Program-made: the position numbers and the translations under genes
NCBI GenBank assembly: GCA_037447655.1
Contig: JBBHKE010000026.1
Span: 81,843 to 118,404 of the forward strand
DNA length: 36,562 bases
Source: Zygnema cylindricum
Lineage: Eukaryota > Streptophyta > Zygnematophyceae > Zygnematales > Zygnemataceae
Direction: 5' to 3'
Shown here: piece after piece, positions 1-9,900 of the stretch
Layout: the number at the start of each line of letters is the position of its first letter
How positions within the stretch are numbered: the first letter of the stretch is position 1
Notes under the pieces: model-generated
Told to the model about the DNA's origin: nothing
What the model saw: only the letters and a program-made list of their open reading frames with translations
Databases searched by the model: none

Positions 1-983
1 GCACTCCTACAACTTCTATTTTTTAGTTTTCTTTTATTTTTGTTTTATTTTTATTTTGTTTTTGTTTCAACTAATTATTTTTGTTTGTCTTTTTTTTTAT
101 CTCATTTTTATCTCATTTTAATATTATTTATATCATCTTTTTATTATTATCTTTGGTTAATTTTTTATTATTTTTATCTTAATTTTAAACTTATCTTAAT
201 CTTAATTTTTTAACTTTTTTTTTATGTTTTTTTTCTTTTTTTTTAACTTTGGAATTAGCTTTTGTATTAGTTGATGTAATATTTATACCTTTTTATTGTA
301 TTATTTATTTCATCTGAATTTTTTATCTTCGCTACTAATCATAATGTTAAAACTCTAAAAAATTTCGTTGTTTCAGTTGATGCCCAGTTAGTAAAGAATT
401 ATGTGCCATTTCTTAGAAAAAAAAAAAAAAAAAAAAATTAGAAACTTGCGATTCTTTACCGTGTATTAAGAAATGATTGACCCGTAGTTGACTTTGTTGC
501 TTTAAAAAATCTCAAAATTGTAATACTAATCATCGCTTCTATTTTTTAAGTCTACTTTATTTATTATGTTATTTTTCCATATTTATAATGTAGTTGATTA
601 TGTTTTCGATTAAGGTTTCAATTTTTTTTTCTTTTTTTTGTATTTTTTTTTCAATTTTTTAATTCTAATTCTATTCAAATTTTAATTCTATTTTTATTAT
701 TTTTTAATTGGTTTCTATTATTATTTTTCTACTATATTTATTATAATTTTACTCTATTTTTACTCTATTTTTTTTTCTGTTTGTTTTTATTAATCAACTT
801 TGTTTTTGTTTTATTTTTATTTTGTTTTTATTTTCTTTTGATTTTTTATCTTCAACATCCTCACGTTAATTGAAAACATAGCATTCTCTTTTGGCATGAA
901 CAAAAGGCAAATGTTAAAAATCTATATGGGTGGGTGAAATTCATTCGTGGGGGTTGGTGGGGTGAGGATACTTGGGGTCGCAG
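1..983. other. AT-rich non-coding DNA, probably intron of gene 1
   Basis: No open reading frame of note is present. The stretch is dominated by T-runs on the + strand and has a poly(A) run near 418-437. It ends in a usable splice acceptor (cag at 981-983) directly before an LRR exon, so the last part at least should be intron of gene 1. Earlier exons of that gene lie outside the window. Confidence 0.5.
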
Positions 984-1055
984 CGCTTTACAAAACAACT
1001 CGCTCAGTGGAAGTATTCCATCGTCCATCGGTCAGCTGAAGAACCTCCAATCCTT
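984..1055 (+). CDS. Gene 1 exon: single LRR
   Basis: This is exactly 72 nt, entered and left in phase 2 (first base completes a codon, last two bases TT begin one). It is bounded by cag at 981-983 and gtaag at 1056. The 24-residue repeat has the N-x-L-x-G-x-I-P signature. The same exon size and phase recur in gene 2. Confidence 0.75.
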
Positions 1056-1951
1056 GTAAGATCTAATGAAATTTAACAACGCAAAATAATTTAAAAGACA
1101 AACCTAACAATTCTAAACTCCAAACACTGTAGGGTAAAGGAGAGCTTACCTACTTCTTTATCATCCATTGTTTCTCCATTTTGCTCTCACTACAATTGCC
1201 TTTTGTTGATCTCATTTGTTTGGATGTTCGAGGAGGGTTGGGGTAAAATAGAGGGATAGGGAGATAATTGGTTGTCAAAAGAGAAGAAAATACACAAAAA
1301 AGGGGGACAGAATGTCGTGACGTGAGTGGAGGGAGAAAAACTTCCAGTTAGAGGGGAGAGGTATTGGCAGGAGGGAGGCACACCGTAGTCACTATTTAGG
1401 GGGGGAGAGTGTGGTTATTACAAGGGAGGAAAAGAAGAGGGGAAAGTGGGAAGGAGAAAAGGGATACTGAGAAAGAAAGTGTGTTCGTTATAGGGGAAAG
1501 AAAAATTGTGGTTGTAGGTGGGGACGAGAGTGGAAGTAGCGAGATTAGGCAAGGCAATGAGCCGTTGTGAGGGAGAGAATGGCAATAAGATGAAGGAGAA
1601 TTTGGATCCAAAAAAAAATAGATGGGAGGAGAGGGTCACAATTAGAGGGGTTTGAGAAAGTCATAGTTAGAAAGAGATAAGCGGGGTGGAGGTTAGATGG
1701 CATTGAGGGAGAGGGAGAAGCCATGGGAGATAATTGGAGGGGAGGGAAATGGAAGAGTGCGGCGAAAGTGTGGCGACGGGAGGGGGCAGGGGACGTAGAA
1801 GAAGGATTGGGGGGTGGTTGGATGAAAGAGAGAAGAGGGAGGGGGAGGGAGAGGGAGAGGGTCTTATGGAGAAAACTAGATCGTTTATAAAAACGAAAAA
1901 GCCGAAGTAATGGAGAAACAAACAAAAATTAAAATGAGAGAGAGAGAGAGC

Positions 1952-1995
<44 letters not shown>

Positions 1996-4900
1996 AAAAG
2001 AGAAGGAGAAAGAGAGAGAGAAAGGGAGCGTGAGCGTGAAGGTGTTTTTGTGGTGTCATCTGGAGTTCTATTTTTGATACTCTTAGAGTAGTTTTTTTTT
2101 ATCTAAGGCTCACTCTTTCCCAATCCTTCCCCTTACCTTCCCTCTCCACCTCCCTCCCATGCTGCTCTCCTCCATTTCTTCCCTCGTCCTCACCCCTTGT
2201 TTATTAATTTTTCATTGTTTTCTTCACCTTCTCTATCCCTCTTTCTCCCTCTCCCCCCCTAATTATATCATTTTCAAGTTTTTTGAAGACAGTTGGATCT
2301 ATTTACGACCAGGATGAACCCCTCCTCTCCCTTTCCGCCTCTCCGTTTTTTCCCTTTTCTTTAGTCACTCTCTCCCTACCCTATTGTTTTTCGCCCCTCT
2401 CACTCTCTTTTCTCTCATTTTCCTTCTCCTCCCCCTCCCCTCCTTTTTTTCTTGTATTTTTTGAAGTAGTCATATTTGGAGCCCCCCAAACTATCTCCCC
2501 CCAACACCAGATAATTGTAACAGAAACCTTTCACCCCCCTTCACCACCATTTGAAAAAAAAAAAAAAAAATAATAATAATCGAAAAGATAAAAAAATATT
2601 GCATTTCTTTAACTTATGTTAAATATGTTCGACCCACTAGTAAACTTTATTGTTTGCAAATAACTTTTTCTTTTTTGAGAGGGAGAGCAAGAGAGAGAGG
2701 GGAGAGAGTGAGGGAAATAGCGAGAGGGAGGGAAATTGGGGGGTCTCCACTGAATCTCCCTCTCACATTTCCAACTTTACGACCTATTTAAATGTTTTTT
2801 CTAAATTCCATTTTCAAAAGTAAAGATAAAGTCATTTTTTGCATTTATTTTTATCTAATGTTGAGTGACTTTTTGACATTTTTTATTATGTTTGTTTTGT
2901 CTAGTGTCGTAAAAAACAAAAGGCTTCCCAAATGAACGTTTAACGGCTCTAGAGCAAAAAAATGAAAGTAGCAATAATGACTCTTGTCAACGTCTAAAAA
3001 GAAAGAGCCAAAATACTTTTTTTTCTTAAGAGAAAAGATGTAAGGACCATAAAAATATCCCTTTCTTTTCGTTTTCTTGGCACCAAACACCTCCCAAACA
3101 TTGTTAAACATGATCGAGAAAACTATATAATACGAGCTTATGCACTTCCCTATACCTCTTACATTTAATTTAAGAGTGTGAAAATCACAACATTGACAAA
3201 TATCACTAACTTTATTTTATTTTTATTGACGGATATTATGAACAGTATTATTTCGAACAACTATTTTATTGGTCCCATTGTAAAAGTCAACGACCATCCA
3301 TCATGTGAAGAATTAAATGCAAACTGCCTTTTTGCATTAAGTCTCCCATCCGAATGTGGATCCTCTAATCAACGCAGTCAAAACGATTGTGAAGCGTTTT
3401 GCAATGCGACCCAAGTCGGAGGGCCTTGTGGGGGGGACGGTATTTGCTCCACAATCACTTGGGCGACCTATCAATGTGACTGTAACCAAGGCTATACTGA
3501 TATAACAAGCAAATACACTTGCAAATGTAAGTTCTCTTGTGGCAATTATATCTACCAAAAAATGGACTCTTTTTCGAGGAAATTGAAAGTTATTCGAAGT
3601 TTATGTCTTTGTGGTCTCATGTCTCTCTCGCTTTAAATTATATATTGATAAATAAAATCAGTTTTTTTTTTGTTCTCTACTATTTAGGCATTATCATTTT
3701 CTCGCACAAATTTTGAATATTTCCGAGAGATTCTTGATTTTTGGCTCTGGCGCAAGTTATTGAAAAATTCCGATTATTAATTTGTTCGTGAACAATTGTG
3801 TTGACCAAAAAAAGGCTTTGACAAAGTTGTTGTTCCAACGTTAAATACATGTCTTTTATTTTCCAGTAATAGAATTACCACCTCCATTAAGATCACCACC
3901 CATTGGATCACCTCCTCCAGTGCCACCCCCTCGCCCACCTCCTCCACCGCCTACTTCACCACCGATAAGATCACCTCCTCCATCTCTATCAGCTCGCCCA
4001 CCTCCTACACCCTCTCCTTCACCACCGCTTAGATCACTTCTCCCCCCACCTCCACCTCTCCCTCTCCCTGTCCCTCCCGCTACTCCTCCCCCTCGCCCTC
4101 TCCCTCCCCCTCCCCCTCCCCCTCCCCCTCCTCCTCCCCCTCCCCCTCCCTCTCCCCCTCCACCTCTCCCTCCTCCCCCTCCCTCTCCCCCTCCTCCTCC
4201 CCCTCCCCCTCTCCCTCCCCCTCCCCCTCCCTCTCCCCCTTCCTCTTCCCCTCCCCCTCCCACTCCCCCTCCTTTTCCGCCTCCCTCTCCCCCACCACCT
4301 CCGTTTCCCCCTCCCCCTCTCCCTCCCCCTCCCCCTCCACCTCCACCTCCTCCTCCCCCTTCCCCTTCCCCTTCCTCTCTCCCTCCCTCTCCTCCTCCTT
4401 CACGCCCTCCACCACTGCTTAGATCACCTCCACCATTGCGCCCCCCTCGCCCTATCCCTCCACCCCTTTCACCGCCAATTAGATCACCTCCTCGATCACC
4501 ACCCCCACGCCCTCTTACTTCACCCCCTCGTTCACCACCTCTTAGATCACCTCGTCCCCCCCCCTCCCCCTCCCCCTCCTTCTCCCCCTCCCTCCCCTCC
4601 TCCCCCTCCCTCCCCTCCTCCTCCCTCTCTCCCACCTCCCTCTCCCCCTTCCGCTCCCCCTCTTTCTCCCCCTCCCCCTCCCTTTCCTTCCCCCCCCTCC
4701 CCCCCACCTCCCTCTCCGCCTCCTTCTCCCCCTCCCCCTCTTTCTCCTCTACCACCTCTCCGTTCACCTCCACCTTCAAAACTTTCTCTCCCACTCCCTT
4801 CATCTCGTCCACCACCCTTTCGTTCACCTCCTCCTTTCATATCCCCTCTCCCTCCTTCACCCCTTCCTCCACCACCCTTTCGTCCACCTCCTCCTTTAAA

Positions 4901-6268
4901 ATCTCCTCTCCCTCCTCGTTTATCCTTTCCACCTCCCCTTCGTTCACCTCCTCCTTCACTATTTCCACCCAACCCATCGCCTCCAAGTCCTCCACCCATA
5001 TCTGAAGGTGAGGCCCAAACAACAGTTAGAGTTTGCTAGAGTAGTTCAAATTAGATTCCTTGTTAACCATCTAACGTTGATATTTTAGCTTGTAACCACC
5101 AAATTGAGAAAATAAAGAAAATATGTTTCGCCAAAACTGGTTCATAAAAGTTACTAGGTGCTGCCAAATCATTTGTTTTCAGATTGTTGCAATTAGAAGG
5201 TCATTTTTGGCTGGTAGTTCTAAGAATTTTACAACATTATTTTTATGATTTCTAGAATTTGATTTAAAAGACTTGAATTGGTTTATTTTTTGTACTTTCC
5301 TGGTCACCTTTTGCAACAATGTGATGCATTTGAAACACAATGGAGAAATGAAACGTATTTTTTTTTAATGTAAGCCCAGATACACTATGTGCTTTTGTTT
5401 TAGACTTCTTTTTTGAATACCAACATCATTAAAATTCGAACTTTTTGTAATAATGTGATGCATCTTATACCCGATGGAGAAGTAATAAAAAATTGTACAC
5501 TTTAACAAGATACATTATGTGGTATGATTTTGTAAAAGCCTGATAAACAACCATCGACATAAAATTTGAAAATCTAGAAACCACGTTAAAAATCACAACC
5601 ATAATTTTTTTATTACAACGTAAATATATTCTCCTTTCTTTTACACATACAAAGAGATATTGATATTAAAACACAAATGTTGACAAAACAAAATACCGTT
5701 AGCATGATGTAACCTTGTCTATCGATCAATCACCAATAATAGGCGTAGATACGTAACAAATGGCTATATATAACGACCAACGTGACTTCCCCATTCTGCC
5801 CAGGTGGAAAACGGGCACTCTTCTCATTTTCCTTGCACCATAATGAGCGAATAAACTTGCCATTTTTCCCAAACAACCGAAGACTCACCTCATTATATTT
5901 TGCTAGTAAAGGTCTTGTTATGTTGGTTGAGGGACAAATTTGGACTTGCATTTGGATGATGAGCTGCCAACGGATGTTGTTGTTTATTATGAATAGGAGT
6001 CCATTTTACACTCTTGTTGTTTTCAAATATTATAATATTTAGAAACTTTTCTTTTCTTTTCTTGTACGAGTTACACTATGTGACATCCTAGTTCAGCTCT
6101 TCTCTTTGCTAAACTATTTATGTTACACGTGTCGATGTAATATGTATGCATATAAATTTATAAAAATATGTTTTATTTGCACTAATTTCAATTATATACA
6201 TATCTTGCTCACTTGTTTCAGATAAGAATATGAAGGTGCCGCTTTTGGGATGCATTCTTAATATCTAA
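984..6268 (+). CDS. Gene 1 (5' partial): LRR - EGF-like cap - Pro-rich (extensin/LRX-like) protein
   Basis: Four exons join in phase: 984-1055 (one LRR), 3246-3526 (end of LRR plus Cys-rich EGF-like module), 3867-5007 (Pro-rich) and a tentative last exon from 6222 to a TAA at 6266-6268. Intron phases are 2, 1 and 1. The LRR exon reads [20 protein letters not shown], the plant extracellular LRR consensus. The Cys-rich module closely matches that of gene 2 downstream, so the two are tandem paralogues with different C-termini. LRR joined to Ser-Pro(3-5) repeats is the layout of LRX (LRR-extensin) wall proteins of land plants, so a role in the extracellular matrix is inferred. The Pro-rich exon changes frame at a run of nine C (4556-4564). 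The N-terminus and signal peptide are outside the window. The last exon is the least certain part; reading through the donor at 5008 instead would stop at 5036-5038. Confidence 0.55.
1056..3245 (+). other. Long intron of gene 1 with purine and pyrimidine tracts
   Basis: No further LRR exon was seen. From about 1230 to 2045 the + strand is strongly purine-rich, including a GA microsatellite around 1934-1998. From about 2100 to 2545 it turns pyrimidine-rich, ending in a poly(A) run. A second GA-rich patch lies at about 2675-2740. ORFs here are low-complexity and not believed. Confidence 0.5.
1934..1998. repeat. (GA)n microsatellite
   Basis: Almost uninterrupted GAGAGA dinucleotides sit inside a longer purine-rich tract of about 0.8 kb. 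Confidence 0.85.
3246..3526 (+). CDS. Gene 1 exon: LRR end plus EGF-like Cys-rich cap
   Basis: The exon opens with an LRR-like [10 protein letters not shown] and then a Cys-rich module: SCEELNANC, an [11 protein letters not shown] segment, GPCGGDGIC, then YQCDCNQGY and a final Cys before the donor (gtaag at 3527). The Cys order and the CGG-G-C..C-C..GY pattern fit an EGF-like fold. Gene 2 exon 11701-12050 has the same arrangement (FCNATQ, ACGGHGVC, CLCDPGY), so this cap is a family feature. The acceptor is the cag at 3243-3245, which is pyrimidine-poor, so the exact start is less sure than the end. Confidence 0.65.
3867..5007 (+). CDS. Gene 1 exon: Pro-rich extensin-like domain with apparent frame change
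   Basis: The exon follows ttttccag and joins in phase 1 to the EGF-like exon. It is dominated by runs of Pro broken by Ser, with recurring [15 protein letters not shown] and SPPPP units typical of extensin/pherophorin-type cell-wall proteins. The frame open from the acceptor turns Ser-rich after about 4556 and stops at 5003-5005. The next frame, from about 4565, keeps the same motifs ([26 protein letters not shown]) and runs in phase to the gtgagg donor at 5008. One C too many in the nine-C run at 4556-4564 explains both facts. This may be a real mutation or a homopolymer sequencing error. Confidence 0.6.
5008..6221 (+). other. Intron of gene 1
   Basis: This is AT-rich sequence without convincing coding content. 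It contains a diverged tandem duplication (5312-5390 against 5447-5522) sharing aatgtgatgcat, atggagaa and gatacaYtatgtg blocks. The overlapping ORFs on both strands at 5730-6042 resemble nothing I know. Confidence 0.4.
5312..5522. repeat. Diverged tandem duplication, period about 133 bp
   Basis: The first copy starts near 5312 and the second near 5447. Both carry aatgtgatgcat, then an atggagaa block, then gatacaYtatgtg, in the same order and spacing. Confidence 0.55.
6222..6268 (+). CDS. Tentative last exon of gene 1
   Basis: After a good acceptor (ttgtttcag, ending 6221), the phase-1 reading gives a short tail, [13 protein letters not shown], then TAA at 6266. The phase matches the donor at 5008. 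A tail this short cannot be recognised by homology, so this rests on splice-site phase only. Confidence 0.35.
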
Positions 6269-6850
6269 AATTCGAAATCAGTTGGAGCATGGGATGTTAA
6301 TGGAGCCGAGTTTCTTTTTCAGTTGTTCATTCAAAATTAGTGTTTATTATATGTCCTTGGATTTTTTTTTGTTGGATAAAAGCCATGCTATGTTATCATG
6401 CTGAAACCCCTGAACGGCCTAACGTTCGCGTACCATGACTTTTTTTTGATGGATCTAGTGTTCACAAAACGAGAATGTGAATCGTCAACTTTGCAAAAAA
6501 AATGTTAAAAACCTTATTCTCATTTCATAATTTGCTTGAATTTGGATACATTTTTCTAAAGAAAAACCAACCCATCAAAATGATCTCATCCTTCACCAAG
6601 ATACCACCACCTTAAATTTATATGTGACCTTAGTGAGGACTTTAACTGACATGGCAATTTAAATGACATTACGGTTTTTCTGGTCCAACTTTCTTATGAA
6701 TGCCATTTGTTACCTTTTCCTAAAATGTTGGGAGACCAACATCTTCATGTTTATCTGATATTTCTCTTGCGAGGAGAATAATATTTTCCAAGTGAAATCG
6801 AAGGGCTTATGATGTCTAATGGTGTCATACGGCACTCAATGGAAATACAG
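6269..6850 (+). other. Region between genes 1 and 2; expected place of gene 2's first exon
   Basis: Gene 2 exon 6851 needs an upstream phase-1 exon carrying a start codon and signal peptide. I searched for an ATG followed by a hydrophobic stretch and a phase-1 donor and found none that convinces. An ATG-led stretch near 6695 encoding NAICYLFLKC is hydrophobic but meets an in-frame stop. No TATA or other promoter signal is claimed. Confidence 0.3.
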
Positions 6851-6983
6851 GTCTCGTCCTCCTAGATTTGAAAGCTGCCATCTCAAGCGATCCAAACAGG
6901 TTTTTGTCAAGATGGAAAAATGGATCAAGCTTTTGTGGCTGGGATGGCATAGTGTGCAACAGTAGGTTGCAAGTGAAAAAAAT
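6851..6983 (+). CDS. Gene 2 exon: LRR N-terminal cap (LRRNT_2)
   Basis: It encodes LLDLKAAISSDPNRFLSRWK followed by SFCGWDGIVC. This is the plant LRR N-cap: an ALL..K helix, then W...(x)C.W.G..C with both cap cysteines. The acceptor is cag at 6848-6850 (phase 1) and the donor gtgag is at 6984 (phase 2). The N-cap normally follows a signal peptide directly, so only the leader exon should be missing. Confidence 0.8.
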
Positions 6984-9900
6984 GTGAGCATGTCAAGCTG
7001 ATTTTCTTAATCCTTAATCCTATTTTTTTTTCCTAGAGTGCTAGGTCCCAAAATAAATATAGTTGTGAACAATATAAGTAGCACGTGTGGCAACCATCAA
7101 AGCTATTTGAGTTTCTTTGTTTTAACACGCCATGATTCTGTAAACATGGCGTTATGTAAATAAGATATTGCCATTTTTAACTTGTGGATGTGCTTTTTCC
7201 TATTGCTAAGATTATGTTATCTAGGATTATAATGATAATGATGGGGAAAATTTCCTAATGTTTGTATAAAATTATAACAAAAAAAACATTTTACCTTTGA
7301 CGCAGTTTGTTGGTTGGAAAGGACCTAACCGGCACCATTTCCCCTTCTATAGGACTCCTCGCAAGCCTTCAAGAATTGTGAGGGCTTGATCTTCATCCGC
7401 ATGTCCCAAAATATCTGAATGACGACCATTTGTTGCGTATGGGAGCTTAAGTTTAGATGTGTGAAAGGTTATAGTGCACTTGATCCTTTCGCTCAGTTGG
7501 CACAAGGCCTACCAAAGTTATGGTTGTCTCGTTCATAGACACGTTTGTATGTAAAGAAGTGTACAGAAAATATTTGAATTTTGTGTTTGTTTGAAGTTTG
7601 ATTTCGTTGCGGGCGCTGGACATCTGACGGTCACAGCTTGAGATTTTTGGAAAACGAAAGTTATCCATTATCCGACGTTGGTGGAAAGTAAATTATTTAA
7701 ACTGCAAAAATCATCCTCGACAATAATCATGTTTGAAAATGTTCAATTCCATTGAAAAAATGTGCAGAGCTGATTAGAAGAATGAGCATATTTAAAGTAA
7801 GGGTAATTGAAAACGTAATTCATAGAAAATTTTCATCAGTCACACATCTTTCTCCAACAGATAAAGAAAAATTCGATTATACAGTGAGAAAAAAACAGGT
7901 AGTGAAGTGTGAAACTTTAGACTGCTAAGAAAGACAGCAATTACATAGCCTTCTTCTTTAGCCTCAATCAAATACCAATCATTTATCTACTTGAGCACTT
8001 CTCTGATGAATCGGTTTAGATCCATTTCATTTCATGACAAGCTTTTTGTGCTCAGACATAAGTAAGATTAAATGGAATATATTGGATTGCCGGGTACTGA
8101 AGTGTTGGCTTTCCTATAAATCTGAGTCTGAAGGCTAAGTCATGGAATTTCGTTTTTATGTCATGGCATGTTTGTTTTTATCAGGAACCTGGCAAACAAT
8201 CTTTTTATGGGGAGCATACCGTCTTCCATTGGAAACCTCAAATATCTTGAGAAGTTGTGAGACTCGTTCTTTTTGCTTGTTTTGACTTGCATTTTTGCAA
8301 ATTTCCACCGTTCGGAGGTGTTCGATGAATTGGAGAACTTGATATCTAATAGGACGCTGGATATAATTTGAGTTCTTCTTGGCTTTTAACACAATTACTT
8401 CTGGTCTCCTTTGGTTGTATATATGTACTTTTGAGCATTCAAAAATTATCAGCTTCTCTGAAATTTGCAATTTCGAAACTATTTTAAAACGCCACCTAAT
8501 CCCTTTTTGCCTCTTTTTATGGGTGAAATTCAGTTTCGTTGAGATGAAAAAAAAATACATTGTACAGAAATTCAGAATATTCCCACAGAAAAGAAAACGT
8601 TAATGTGTTTTTTTTTTAATTTACACTCCTTTTCTTTTTCTCTCGACCCCTTGTCCCATTTTTCCTCCATTTCCGCCTTCTTATTCTCCATACCTTTCCT
8701 TTTCCCTCCCTTCCCTCTTCGAGAAGTTTCACATCTTATAAAATTTCTTGGAATACATGTCCTAATAATATGGTCTCGTTTTCTAAACTACACTTGGGAG
8801 TATAGTTTAAAGTCCTGAAGAACTCAAATTTGACCTATAAATGTTTCATTTGTCTCTCCATTCGTTTCTAGAGATGAAAAGGATAACTATCATATCATTT
8901 TCATATTGATTTTATAAATTCAGAGTGTTTGGGGAAAATTTTGCTTTTTCTTTTTCTATTGGTGATATTGCGAATTTTTTTGTTGTCTGACCAAGTAATG
9001 TTCATGCGGATATATACCAGATTTTTTTTAGGAATGGTAAATGTCTTGATTTTTCCATACAAGTGATTTTTGTTCTATTTTCCGCCACAGTATGTCAGTG
9101 GTTCCATTCATTTTCTTGTTCCCCAAATTAAACGCCTTAAAAATCTGAACAGAATTTTAAAATCATGGCACGGATAGTGTTGATCCCCCCAAAGGTGACC
9201 GGACTGTTAAATTTCACCTACGACACAAAGCTATTATTCATATTATAAGATATATCTTATACCCATTCGGGCTTCAACCTCATAGAACTGTTGATACTAT
9301 TTGGTGTCTATCTATAAATGATGTCTTATTCGCACTCTTCTTCATGTGATTTAGTTTTTTGACGAGACATGCCAACCGGCATATGATTCACATTTGAATG
9401 CATGATTATTTTACAAATAAAGAGCCTCTTACAGGATGTCTCCCTCCTTTTTGTTGAAAACAAGATTTGTCACTCTTGCTGGCTATTTGTTTCTATCTAG
9501 CCTATTTTGAGAGCTACCCTGGAAGAAGTCCACAACTTGTGAGGAACGTTATGTCTTGGATTTCACCCGGAACTAACTTAAAACGCTCTTGTGTTTGGTT
9601 TTGCTGTGTCCTTTCAGAGATTTGTCAAAAAACCAATTGAATGGCAGCATTCCCTCATCCATTGGAAATTGCACAAGACTCCAAAGCTTGTGAGGTTTTT
9701 CTTTCCATAGGTTCAATTAATGCGTTTTTTTAGAATGACATTTTTCCATGAAGAAGTCGTATTGCTCTCCATGTTAAGCTTTTCAATGATGAATACACTA
9801 GCAACCATCATATTGACATATGATTTGATATATCTATCTGGACGAAATGGAAACATACCGTCTAAATAAACCTTGCGTTATTATTATTTCCTCGTGAAAC

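Noticed and set aside
1190-2059. Minus-strand Ser/Leu/Pro-rich ORFs
   Set aside because: They are products of the purine-rich low-complexity tract; no domain, no splice context.
2283-2573. Plus-strand ORF rich in Ser/Pro/Phe ending in a Lys run
   Set aside because: It lies in a pyrimidine tract and a poly(A) run inside the gene 1 intron; low complexity only.
3856-4999. Long minus-strand Gly/Glu-rich ORFs opposite the Pro-rich exon
   Set aside because: They are mirror images of the CCT/CCC repeats. The + strand has matching splice sites and phase; the minus frames have no motif beyond Gly/Glu runs.
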